A stretch of 40,900 nucleotides of DNA. Origin: a virus. A program made the position numbers and the translations under genes. The stretch lies in IMG/VR virus record IMGVR_UViG_3300011258_000874, positions 1 through 40,900 of that record; one strand, 5' to 3'. Below are positions 23,897-32,299 of the stretch, in pieces; within the stretch, counting starts at the first letter, position 1; each line of letters begins with the position of its first letter. The notes beneath the pieces are model-generated. The model was given only the letters and a program-made list of their open reading frames with translations, was not told where the DNA came from and searched no databases.

Positions 23897-26444
23897 CAAT
23901 AGACAAGAATTTATATCGGCGGCAGCCAGTGAGAAGATCACGTTAGCAACTGTAGAGGCCAAGAAACGTTTATACGTATTCTCCGGGCCGACCACAAACG
24001 TCTATTCTAAGATTGTACCAAATTTTGTTGCACAACTGAAGCAGGACGACCAAGCTCTAGTACAAATGTCAAGTGAAAACCTTACTATAGACGGTACATT
24101 CTATTACGATATTAAAACAAGTACGTTATATGCACGTTTCTATGGGGATATTGATCCAAAATCGGCTGAAATCATAGCTACATACCGCCTTTTTTACTCA
24201 ACAAAGGGCTTACAAACATCAAATAGTCTCGAAAATGTAGCAGAAGAAGTACATTGGGAGGGTAGAATATTATCTAGCCCTGGATATAAACATAAAATAG
24301 GAATAGGACAGTCACTTACATCATTGATCGGTGAAGGAACACTAGCGTTAGCTAACTCTGATGGTGAAATAGATAACATATTTGATCAATACATCTTTGA
24401 GAACCAAAGCGTTGTTGTATACAGTTGGAATACGGACCTAGATCCTTCAGAATCTCGAGTCATATACCGAGGTAGCATAACAAATAAATCATATAACGGA
24501 AACAACGTAACCTTTAAGATCAAAGACCAAACCTTTGCTTTGCTTGATTCGCCGCAATTACAACCATATACAAATGATGACAACGTAGCAGACTCTGTTA
24601 AGGGTCGATATAAACGCCGTGTATACGGTAGAGTAGACGGACTTAGAGCACAGGCCTTGGACCAAATAGCCAACGGAATTCAGCTAACCGGAACAGGTTT
24701 CATGGGTGCTAATACCAACGTACTTATTGGAACTGGAACTTCCTTCTTAACAGAGGTGGTTCAAAACGATACCATAGTTGTTGGAACACAGGAGTTTTCA
24801 GTAGATAGTGTGGACAGTGACACACAAATTACTGTAGGCGACGAGGCTGACTTTTCTTTTTCCGGACAACAGCTTCTGTTGAGGTCCGAGCGTGGTAGCT
24901 CATTAAAGAACAGAACATTTCTTGGTGCTGCACACGTATGTGCGGAAGTGACATATCAGGTAGTTGAAGCATTACAGTTCAATAGAATACAACTGAGCGG
25001 AACAGAAGGTCTTATAGACGGAGATTTCGTTGAGTTCTCAGATACAGGAGAGCGTGTTGAGATTAAGAACGTCGCACCAAATAACATAGTTGTTCTACAA
25101 CAAAACGTTGTACTAAAGCCTGGTGTCGGAACGGACGTCGTTAGAAGACCTGTACAAGAAGTATACATCGGTAGTCGCAAGGTTAATTCTGACGACTTTA
25201 CTGTGTTCAACACTTCTTCTGGTTGTGGTATAACGTTTGATTCTGACACGGAATTTAACTTATCTCAAACTAAGAACAGTCCACTATCCGGTACCTTCAC
25301 TAACGGTAGTAGAGAAATAACTGTATCAACAACAGAGGTTAGTTTACAGGATTCTTTTACTGCGGGAGACTTCGTTAAGCCCAACTTTACAACATACTCT
25401 ACATTTTACAAAATCACACACGTTACTGATTCTTCTCTGTTTTTATCCGAAAACTTTGTTGATCCAACCATATCTGACACTATAGAAATTAAGTCACCGG
25501 ACTATCTAAACGATGAGAGTGTGGTCAGCCTGAATATATTAGGTAAGACAGAAGACGGAACAGCGTCTGGCGTTTGGATAACCACAGCAGGGCAAGCCAG
25601 TAAAGATTTAATAGCTGAAGTCGGTATAACAAATGTCAATACACAGAGTTTCATTGACGGAACAGAAGATGCATCACAATTGATATCTATGGCAATACCA
25701 TTTTCGTTTGATTCAAAGAGTATCCCCAATGTAAAGACATTAACTGATGCGTTGAATAAGTCGGTACATAGTAGTCTAACTTTGGATAATCAGCTGTTAA
25801 TTAAGTACCAAGTGTTAAATGTTTACACAGATGAGAACTTACCTGTTATAAGAGACCATGATGTGATTGACTGGAAAGTTTCCACAACCAACGGAAAAAC
25901 GTACAAAAAAGCTTTGGTTAAATACCGCCATACAGACATCGATTTATCAACGCTACAGGACGGTAACGCGTTTATTGAGTTTGATTCACAGTTTGTGGAA
26001 CGTTACATCGGAACAAACAAGGTTGATGAACTAGACATCTATCTATACGAAGACCGCGACGCAGAGATTTCAGCACACAGACATTTATATTACAATAGCT
26101 TAAGTGTGTCGACATTGACAGTTAAAAGTGATTTACGTCTTGAAAACAGCGAAATTGGTGATGTTGTAATCATGGACTTCCGTCGTTTGTATAGAAGAAA
26201 AGGCGATAACGTTCGTAAGAAAGTGATGTTGATCACGGGTAAAACCATAGACGGAGAAAAGACGCAGTTTGAGATGAGCGACCTCGGTAATACATTTAAT
26301 ACATCGTCTTACATAACACCGAATGATGCTCCAGATTGGATAGCAGCAGACGAAGACCAGAAACTTATATATGGATACATTACAGATAACCAAGGAATCG
26401 TCAATGACGAAGAAGATACCACAGGCACGCACTTAATTAGTTAG
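23889..26444 (+). CDS. Tail hub / tip protein
   Basis: The largest structural gene encodes about 851 residues. The frame is open from 23838, but TTG 23889 with AGAGGA five bases upstream is the best start. The protein is beta-rich. It has a module starting KITLATVEAKKRLYVFSG, then RVYGRVDGLRAQALDQIANG, IGTGTSFLTEV, and a C-terminal region with the DFRRLYRRKGDNVRKKVMLITG strand pattern, followed by MSDLGN. It resembles phage-tail hub proteins that form the central baseplate. It may carry cell-wall-penetrating activity, but no lytic motif is seen. ATG 23850 would be an alternative start without a ribosome binding site. Confidence 0.7.
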   Translation: MFNNRQEFISAAASEKITLATVEAKKRLYVFSGPTTNVYSKIVPNFVAQLKQDDQALVQMSSENLTIDGTFYYDIKTSTLYARFYGDIDPKSAEIIATYRLFYSTKGLQTSNSLENVAEEVHWEGRILSSPGYKHKIGIGQSLTSLIGEGTLALANSDGEIDNIFDQYIFENQSVVVYSWNTDLDPSESRVIYRGSITNKSYNGNNVTFKIKDQTFALLDSPQLQPYTNDDNVADSVKGRYKRRVYGRVDGLRAQALDQIANGIQLTGTGFMGANTNVLIGTGTSFLTEVVQNDTIVVGTQEFSVDSVDSDTQITVGDEADFSFSGQQLLLRSERGSSLKNRTFLGAAHVCAEVTYQVVEALQFNRIQLSGTEGLIDGDFVEFSDTGERVEIKNVAPNNIVVLQQNVVLKPGVGTDVVRRPVQEVYIGSRKVNSDDFTVFNTSSGCGITFDSDTEFNLSQTKNSPLSGTFTNGSREITVSTTEVSLQDSFTAGDFVKPNFTTYSTFYKITHVTDSSLFLSENFVDPTISDTIEIKSPDYLNDESVVSLNILGKTEDGTASGVWITTAGQASKDLIAEVGITNVNTQSFIDGTEDASQLISMAIPFSFDSKSIPNVKTLTDALNKSVHSSLTLDNQLLIKYQVLNVYTDENLPVIRDHDVIDWKVSTTNGKTYKKALVKYRHTDIDLSTLQDGNAFIEFDSQFVERYIGTNKVDELDIYLYEDRDAEISAHRHLYYNSLSVSTLTVKSDLRLENSEIGDVVIMDFRRLYRRKGDNVRKKVMLITGKTIDGEKTQFEMSDLGNTFNTSSYITPNDAPDWIAADEDQKLIYGYITDNQGIVNDEEDTTGTHLIS

Positions 26445-26452
26445 GAGAAACT

Positions 26453-26965
26453 ATGCCATTTTTAGAACTACCAGCAGCCTGGATTGAAGCAGGTAAAGCA
26501 ACAAAAGAAGAGATATTTCAATACATACGTGATAACCAGGCGTCTTTTAACACAGACATTGAGGCGTTAAAACAGACCTCACAGATTGATATGATTGATG
26601 TTGCTATCTCTGGTCCCATCTTCAACTATGAAAACTCCGAAATACAAACACGAATGCCAATATTCAAGGCACCTATAACAGGGTCTATAACTAGTGTTGT
26701 TGTAACATTGATAGAGGCTTCTACATCAGGGACTTTACAAATCGATCTACAAAAATCAACGGATAACGGGGTTAATTGGTCAGCATTGTTTAGTAGTCCA
26801 GTTGAGGTTACAACAACTACAGTTGGCAGTATTAGTGGTTCGGTTAACTTTATTAATGTTGCCGCACAAAACTATAACCAAAACGATCTTATCCGCCTTG
26901 TAATAACTAACACACAGGTTAATCAAGGTAAATTTCACGTTTCAGTCTACGGGGAGGTAGTCTAA
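26453..26965 (+). CDS. Tail fibre accessory protein (170 aa)
   Basis: ATG 26453 follows AGGAG. The first 50 residues are helical (AWIEAGKATKEEIFQYIRDNQ), probably an attachment helix bundle. The rest is a beta domain (SITSVVVTLIEASTSGTLQID, NGVNWSALF) like the distal domains of fibres. Its place between hub and glycine-rich adhesin suggests a fibre shaft or adaptor. Confidence 0.55.
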   Translation: MPFLELPAAWIEAGKATKEEIFQYIRDNQASFNTDIEALKQTSQIDMIDVAISGPIFNYENSEIQTRMPIFKAPITGSITSVVVTLIEASTSGTLQIDLQKSTDNGVNWSALFSSPVEVTTTTVGSISGSVNFINVAAQNYNQNDLIRLVITNTQVNQGKFHVSVYGEVV

Positions 26966-27540
26966 TGAGTTCATCATCTGTACATTTTGACGAAACACTA
27001 TATAGTTCACAAACATTTACAACAAGCGGGACATTTACTGTACCAAAAGGTGTTAATTTAGTGTTCATTGAATTATGGGGCGGTGGAGGCGGCGGTAGTG
27101 AGCCTCCTAGTCTTGGTACAGGAAACGGCGGAAGCGCTGCGGCTAGTTACGTTGGTCAAGTTTTAGTGACACCTGAAGCTTCGGTTACCGTTACAATAGG
27201 TTCTGGCGGTGCAGGTAATAGTGGCGGTGGACCGGGAGCAGACGGAACAGATAGTAGGTTTGCTAACATATTTTCTCGAGGCGGTAAAGGCGGAACCGAA
27301 AGCGCTGCTGTGTCAACAGTCGCCGTTGCTGGAGACTCAAGTTTTAGAGCAAATGGTGGTGCAGGGCTCTTCTTTTCATCAACAGCATATAATGGTGGTG
27401 AAGCAGGGTATGGAAACGGTAGTGCGGGTGTTCTTGGTGACGCAGCTGACGGTGGACTTGGTGCAGGCGGCGGTGCAGGTTCTGGATCAGGCGGAGACGG
27501 TGGCAACGGTATCTGTATAGTTTACTGGTACGTAGGGTAA
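26965..27540 (+). CDS. Second glycine-rich adhesin-like protein
   Basis: The 191-residue protein has SSQTFTTSGTFTVPKGVNLVF (13-33) followed by Gly-rich runs (GGGGGG, GNGGS, GGGPGADG, GGKGG, GAGGGAGSGSGG) and ends ICIVYWYVG. This is the same layout as the C-terminal domain of the fibre at 22236-23708, where GTWTKP precedes the Gly-rich block and the end is IVIIWEYE. It is probably a paralogue that provides an exchangeable receptor-binding tip. It is the last gene of the rightward block, overlapping its neighbour by one base. Confidence 0.72.
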   Translation: MSSSSVHFDETLYSSQTFTTSGTFTVPKGVNLVFIELWGGGGGGSEPPSLGTGNGGSAAASYVGQVLVTPEASVTVTIGSGGAGNSGGGPGADGTDSRFANIFSRGGKGGTESAAVSTVAVAGDSSFRANGGAGLFFSSTAYNGGEAGYGNGSAGVLGDAADGGLGAGGGAGSGSGGDGGNGICIVYWYVG

Positions 27541-27544
27541 TAAA

Positions 27545-27739
27545 TCAAAGTCCTGGTGGGACCGGCTCAATGCCTCCCTTGTCGTTCTCATCAGGCATTT
27601 TTACAATAACTAACTTCTCTTCAGTAAGAAGGACCTCTAAGGCCCACAGTGTTGCCTTAAAGGGATTATCCATAGTATATTGCATCTCTCTTTTTGCTAA
27701 ATCTAGCATCCTATCTAATTGTTTCTGAGTAAACTTCAT
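27545..27739 (-). CDS. Small helical protein downstream of DNA polymerase (64 aa)
   Basis: ATG 27739 overlaps the polymerase stop (ATGA) behind GGAGG. The product is helical (QKQLDRMLDLAKREMQYTM), acidic at the end and Pro-rich at the C-terminus. It is the last leftward gene, five bases from the end of the rightward block, with only a weak hairpin between them. No family was recognised. Confidence 0.7.
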   Translation of the reverse strand: MKFTQKQLDRMLDLAKREMQYTMDNPFKATLWALEVLLTEEKLVIVKMPDENDKGGIEPVPPGL

Positions 27740-29889
27740 ATTTCCTCCAACAGGCTCTGATTCTTTTTCAGTTTGTAGTTAGGGAACTTAGAGATATCAA
27801 GCACAGGAGCTAACACCTTGACCGTCTTGAAGAGCTTTTCATACATACGCTTAGCATCATACTGTCCGTCAAAGTTCTCTTCTAAGGCAACCTCAGTGTC
27901 CGATTTAAAGAAAACCCTGATTTTATCCCCTTCTTGTACCTGTTTGTCACCAATCGCGTCTAATATACGTTGTTCTGTTGTTCTCTTCGGGTTTAACACA
28001 GCGTCTGTGACAGTCTTCTTTGAACACCAATCTTTGATGTCCTGAAGGTACTTAATCTCTTCTGCTGCCTCTTGATATAGGTCCATTGCCCCTTTAACAT
28101 TCTGGTCCAACAACAACTCTAAGGTGTTTTTCAAGAAGTTTTTTAAAGCAATCTCTTTCATTGTAGCTTTCAGTGACGCACCCTTGTACGTAAGTTTATC
28201 TCCCTGTTTAAGAAGATAGTTCTTAGCTGCAACGACAATAACCCCGTCGAATGTACCATCATCCTCCCACACAATACCTTCCGGAGACAAGGCATTAACT
28301 TCGTCTAAACACTGTTTCATAAGCATTGGATTATTTACCACGTCCGTGTGAATTTCGGGGTTTAATACAAATGAGATCGAATCTGTGTCAGCATTCACAA
28401 GAACGTGTGAATTTTTTGATGCCCAATCCATAGCATCTGTGAGTATTTTACGTCCGTGTCTTGTTGTGTCGGCAGCGCCTTTAGGGTAGTTAAAGTTAAG
28501 CCCTGGTGCACCCATGAATCCATAAAATGAGTTAATCATAATCTTACGACCATTACTCATGTCACTGTAATACCTATCCCCGGTCTCTTCAGCAAGACGC
28601 TTATCCTCAAGCCGTTGCTCTGTGAACCATTTAACAGCCTCTAAGAATAGATTGTCCGGGTCCTTCTTTGTGTTGGTAACGTTATGAACCATCATGATAC
28701 TAGGATAAAGAGACGCTACATCTATCTTGTATACGTTCTTATATAGACCAGGGTTTGCAGCAACGAGACCGCCTTCAAAATCTACCCTATCGCTAGCCTT
28801 AGGAACGCTCTGTCCGCGCTGCAAGTAAGCACGCATCATAAATGAGTTAACCTGTCCGCCTGTACCTGATACACCAATCTCCTGGAATGTTCTAGGGATC
28901 GACTGTGTGTAGTAGAAAAACTGCGGCGCGAATAGATCAAACAACTTCAACGCATCATCAGCATCTTCTTCAGCATACTGCTTAAAACGTTTCCAATCCT
29001 GGACATTATTCCATGGCTCTTTGTTCTCGGTACTGAAGTCCCAGAACTTTCTTCCTTCAACCTCAAGACCCTCAAAGTCAATGATGCCCTTAAGTTTATT
29101 GTTAGGATACTTACGTAATACATCATACCTGTACGACATAAAAAAGGTGTCAATAACCTCGCGACCAAAGATTTCTACGTTATTAAACAAGTAATCCTGT
29201 GAACCATCCCGCCGAAATTTTCTCTCAAAGTTCTGAATCTTTAGTTTAGATCCGTCTCTACCGAGCTTAAGTTCTGCTTTATAGTTCTTAGCGACTTGGG
29301 CAAGGTATTTGAAGTCAAACCCATAAATATTGTGACCCAACATAATATCAGGATTAACCTCACGCACCCACTTACACCAGGATTCGAGGAATTCTTTAGG
29401 GGATTCATAATCATCGAAACTAAAAAGTTTCCGAGAAACACTCCCGTCACGATTGCGATAAGTGTTGGATATAAGTGTGATATAGCTGTTATCATTTATC
29501 TTTACTCCTGTTGTTTCAATATCAAAGGATAGTACAGAGACGTCCTTTAGTTTCATACCTTTATAAAGCGTGTCGCCCTTAGTAATCATGTACGACTCGA
29601 TGTCATTACACTTCCAGTAGTCCATATCGTTGTAGTCTAACTGTTTTTTATACTGCCAGAACTCTTGTTTTGAATTGAACTTAGTAAAGTATTTATAGTG
29701 ATTAGAACCCTCTAACCGACCACAAGACCGTGCTTGATCATAGTCCTTTAGTAACATATAGCGTTTGAACTCCTCCTTAACAAGGCGAGTCTTGGTACCA
29801 TCAGCAATGTACTTATGTAATACGTTGCCTTTTAGTTCTATTGATACGATGTTTTCTTGTTTTGATTTACCATATATTAATTCATTCAT
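27736..29889 (-). CDS. Family B DNA polymerase with 3'-5' exonuclease
   Basis: The 717-residue replicative polymerase has all core motifs. Exo I is SFDIETTG (Asp123, Glu125), Exo II GHNIYGFDF (185-193) and Exo III YAEEDADDAL (305-314). Motif A is DVASLYPS (390-397), motif B KIMINSFYG (449-457) and motif C DTDS (501-504). These bind metal and nucleotide and proofread. The spacing between exonuclease and polymerase parts is short, as in compact phage enzymes, and I see no TPR1/TPR2-type protein-priming insertion, so it probably extends primase-made primers. ATG 29889 follows GGAGAGAG and overlaps the primase-helicase stop. It belongs with the helicase, ERF and nuclease genes. Confidence 0.97.
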   Translation of the reverse strand: MNELIYGKSKQENIVSIELKGNVLHKYIADGTKTRLVKEEFKRYMLLKDYDQARSCGRLEGSNHYKYFTKFNSKQEFWQYKKQLDYNDMDYWKCNDIESYMITKGDTLYKGMKLKDVSVLSFDIETTGVKINDNSYITLISNTYRNRDGSVSRKLFSFDDYESPKEFLESWCKWVREVNPDIMLGHNIYGFDFKYLAQVAKNYKAELKLGRDGSKLKIQNFERKFRRDGSQDYLFNNVEIFGREVIDTFFMSYRYDVLRKYPNNKLKGIIDFEGLEVEGRKFWDFSTENKEPWNNVQDWKRFKQYAEEDADDALKLFDLFAPQFFYYTQSIPRTFQEIGVSGTGGQVNSFMMRAYLQRGQSVPKASDRVDFEGGLVAANPGLYKNVYKIDVASLYPSIMMVHNVTNTKKDPDNLFLEAVKWFTEQRLEDKRLAEETGDRYYSDMSNGRKIMINSFYGFMGAPGLNFNYPKGAADTTRHGRKILTDAMDWASKNSHVLVNADTDSISFVLNPEIHTDVVNNPMLMKQCLDEVNALSPEGIVWEDDGTFDGVIVVAAKNYLLKQGDKLTYKGASLKATMKEIALKNFLKNTLELLLDQNVKGAMDLYQEAAEEIKYLQDIKDWCSKKTVTDAVLNPKRTTEQRILDAIGDKQVQEGDKIRVFFKSDTEVALEENFDGQYDAKRMYEKLFKTVKVLAPVLDISKFPNYKLKKNQSLLEEI

Positions 29890-31409
29890 AGACTCTCTCC
29901 GTAGTTCTTATCCTTAGCTTTACCCAAGGTATATGTCTCATTCTTGGGATTAAACAATATCTCTTGATCGTCAAAGTGATCACCATGCTTACCGGTACTA
30001 AAAAGATATCGGCGGTCTTGTTCTGGGTGAAACCTGATTAACGTATCTAGAGCACCAAGAATGGCATTAGAGCCCATAATAGAGTTATTACCAGCGCCAC
30101 CTTTGTTGGTGTGGTGAACGCCCAGTATATGAGTATCGGTATCGCGAGCAAGTTTAGTAATATGAGCGAGCGCATCCTGTACCTCTTTGTAACTGTTAAT
30201 ACTTTCAAGCTGACTGATCTTAAATAACGTATCCAAAACAACCAACTCAGGTACATGTTCAATTATAGCATCTTTAAGGTCCTCTAACATAGTCTCTCCG
30301 AAAACAATACCAGCATGTATCATAATAGGATCGTTGGGGCTAATACCAACAGCAGCGAACTGTGTTTTAAGTACAGCAGGTTGCTCCTCAAATGTTAGAT
30401 ACAATACCTTACCCTGTTTAATGGGACGATCAAGGAACGGGAGACCCTGCGCAATAGACTTAATTAACTGCCGCACAAGGGTCGATTTCCCTGCCTTAGG
30501 TGGACCGACCATGAGACTGAAGCCCCCCTTAGTCAATAATCCTTCCACCAACCAATTTATCTCTCCAGCTTCCTGTATCAATTGTAGAATATTCTGGAAA
30601 TTAAACATACTTTTTCTTGTAACTTCGTTTTCACGAGCGGGGTATTTAACCTCACGTCCGTATATATCGTCAATAGTTAAGACATCCTTGTCATTTAGAT
30701 AGTCCGTTGCCCACGTTCCACCAGACTTAATCATTGCTTCAACTTTAAACTTAGCCTGGTCGGCAGTGTATCCCTGTTCTTTTAGGTCAATACACGCCTT
30801 AACCAAAACACCGTGTGCTTCGCCTGCCCTGGCTCCATCTTGTAGGAAACGTAACGTGTTCATTGCCAGTTTACCTTTGGGTGCGTCGGTGTCTGCTAAC
30901 GCAAGATCAAGATCTGTTGGTTCCGGTGCAATATACTTTGTTACAGGCCATAACTTGCCTTCGTCGCGTCTACTAACAACCTCTGTTGACGGGTAGTAAA
31001 ACCTACTAGGGTCCTTACATTGCTTATCCATCTCTGGACAAAGCTTTTGTAGAGCATACCATGTTGCTTTGAAGTCTTGTGGTGAGGTAATTGTGTCTTC
31101 AAGGAATAGAATAACACGAAACCTGTCGCAAACCACGCCGTTTTTTTCTTTACGATGTGACTTGGACGGCATAATGAGGTGTTTATAATCACCAAAACGC
31201 ACCTGGGCTTCATCGATTGTCATACCATCATCAACATCGATTCCTATAGACTGTGCTTGTAGGAAGTTCTTAGTTGTTCTATGGTTATTATCAAAGATAC
31301 CCGTTGAGTAGTGCCTTGTTGTTGCGATCTTCACGAAATCCTCAAGAGAATTAATCTCCTGAGGCGCGAAGTCTTTATTGTTTCCTAGGGGGGCTGAGGA
31401 AATCTTCAT
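29886..31409 (-). CDS. Primase-helicase fusion (AEP-like N-terminus, RecA-fold C-terminus)
   Basis: I chose ATG 31409 behind AAGGAG rather than a TTG eight codons upstream. The 507-residue protein has an N-terminal region resembling archaeo-eukaryotic primase or RepB'-type PrimPol domains, with the acidic motif IDVDDG (57-62), a SKSHRK segment (82-87) and DPSRFYYPS (133-141). A helical linker follows. The C-terminal RecA-like ATPase has Walker A GPPKAGKST (302-310), FEEQ, Walker B LVVLDTL and a sensor-type GVHHTNKGG. Such proteins unwind DNA and prime synthesis. It is coupled to the polymerase gene, so the two form a replisome core. Primer-synthesis activity is inferred from motif pattern only. 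Confidence 0.82.
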   Translation of the reverse strand: MKISSAPLGNNKDFAPQEINSLEDFVKIATTRHYSTGIFDNNHRTTKNFLQAQSIGIDVDDGMTIDEAQVRFGDYKHLIMPSKSHRKEKNGVVCDRFRVILFLEDTITSPQDFKATWYALQKLCPEMDKQCKDPSRFYYPSTEVVSRRDEGKLWPVTKYIAPEPTDLDLALADTDAPKGKLAMNTLRFLQDGARAGEAHGVLVKACIDLKEQGYTADQAKFKVEAMIKSGGTWATDYLNDKDVLTIDDIYGREVKYPARENEVTRKSMFNFQNILQLIQEAGEINWLVEGLLTKGGFSLMVGPPKAGKSTLVRQLIKSIAQGLPFLDRPIKQGKVLYLTFEEQPAVLKTQFAAVGISPNDPIMIHAGIVFGETMLEDLKDAIIEHVPELVVLDTLFKISQLESINSYKEVQDALAHITKLARDTDTHILGVHHTNKGGAGNNSIMGSNAILGALDTLIRFHPEQDRRYLFSTGKHGDHFDDQEILFNPKNETYTLGKAKDKNYGESL

Positions 31410-31419
31410 TTGTTTCTCC

Positions 31420-31542
31420 TTAATTTGACACAATTAAACTAAAACCAAGACAATACGTCATCTCGTGTGTTTCCTTTTTGAGATAGTAGTAAATTGCCGC
31501 AACGCTAAAAGATAAAGATAGACACATTCTTAGTTCTTCCAT
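31420..31542 (-). CDS. Tiny membrane protein (40 aa)
   Basis: ATG 31542 overlaps the ERF stop (TAATG) and the frame ends at TAA 31420 just before the primase-helicase. The product has a hydrophobic stretch SLSFSVAAIYYYL (about 9-21), a charged spacer, then a second hydrophobic part ending in LIVSN. It fills an otherwise empty gap. No family was recognised. Confidence 0.55.
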   Translation of the reverse strand: MEELRMCLSLSFSVAAIYYYLKKETHEMTYCLGFSLIVSN

Positions 31543-32027
31543 TAGAATTGGTCCGTTGATGCTACCTTAGTCTTAGCTTTACCTACAACTTTTCTTCCAA
31601 CTGCTGTTTCTCCGTCATCGTCTGCTTCTTCAAGTCCCAATAGAGCCGATAGAGTGTATCTACGTCCGTAAGTAATGGCCCCGCCGAGTCCTTGCATGTC
31701 TGGTCCGTTTTTGCCTTTGATGAGGTCGTTGTTAATCGCAAGTTTTGCAGTGTCTGCGAGTCCAGTTTCTGCGTGAGTAATTGAAGAAAATACAACATTT
31801 ACAATCCCCGTTTGTGTGTTAGCAACATCTGTTGGTTGACTAAGAATGAACCCATGTTTCTGTAAGATAGGTTTAAGAGTACGAATCATCTTTGGTAGTG
31901 ATACATACTTTGATTTGAAGAAAGGATTTGACTCACCCTTTTTCATTACTTCAATGTCTCCATGTAAAGCTAGTAATGCCTTTTGGAATATGATTTTCTG
32001 TGATACATCTACTGGTACTTGGCTCAT
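31542..32027 (-). CDS. erf: ERF-family single-strand annealing protein
   Basis: The 161-residue protein matches the ERF family: NPFFKSKYVSLPKMIRTLKPIL (about 34-55), HGFILSQPTD (58-67), and the conserved end GLGGAITYGRRYTLSALLGLEEADDDG (about 113-139). ERF proteins form rings that anneal complementary single strands and support recombination-dependent phage replication. ATG 32027 follows AAGGAGA and overlaps the upstream stop. It is paired in the operon with a Cas4-like nuclease that could supply the single strands. Confidence 0.93.
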   Translation of the reverse strand: MSQVPVDVSQKIIFQKALLALHGDIEVMKKGESNPFFKSKYVSLPKMIRTLKPILQKHGFILSQPTDVANTQTGIVNVVFSSITHAETGLADTAKLAINNDLIKGKNGPDMQGLGGAITYGRRYTLSALLGLEEADDDGETAVGRKVVGKAKTKVASTDQF

Positions 32028-32299
32028 TTTATCTCCTTGATTATAGTTGTTAGTTTAAGTTCGTTTTTTAATTGTTTAAGTTCTTCGCGACCTTTCTTTA
32101 TTTGATCACGTATGTCTCTTAGGTCTTTTCTGTCTTCAAGCCCGGCTTCCATTCTATTACCCATGATCTGTAACTCTTCTATCAAACCAGGAAACGGAGC
32201 AAAGTTCAAAACCTTACAACACTTCCGCATCTCGGATAAAACGTCACATAATGTCCTGTTCGGAAAACTTGATGGTGTGTATTCATCGACTATACTCAT
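32024..32299 (-). CDS. Small helical protein between nuclease and ERF (91 aa)
   Basis: The ATG at 32299 (MSIVDEYTPSS) overlaps the nuclease stop as TAATG and follows GGAAAG, so it is preferred over an in-frame start 18 bases upstream. The C-terminal half is a charged coiled coil (EDRKDLRDIRDQIKKGREEL). It may be a partner of the recombination proteins, but that is only context. No family was recognised. Confidence 0.65.
   Translation of the reverse strand: MSIVDEYTPSSFPNRTLCDVLSEMRKCCKVLNFAPFPGLIEELQIMGNRMEAGLEDRKDLRDIRDQIKKGREELKQLKNELKLTTIIKEIK

Noticed and set aside
27156-27506. Long minus-strand Pro/Ala-rich open frame (116 codons)
   Set aside because: It is the antisense of Gly-rich codons in the adhesin at 26965; its composition is a mirror of GGN repeats and it has no ribosome binding site.
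27540-27570. Weak hairpin at the convergent junction (GTCC...GGAC)
   Set aside because: Only 4 bp without a T-run on either strand; not enough to call a bidirectional terminator.
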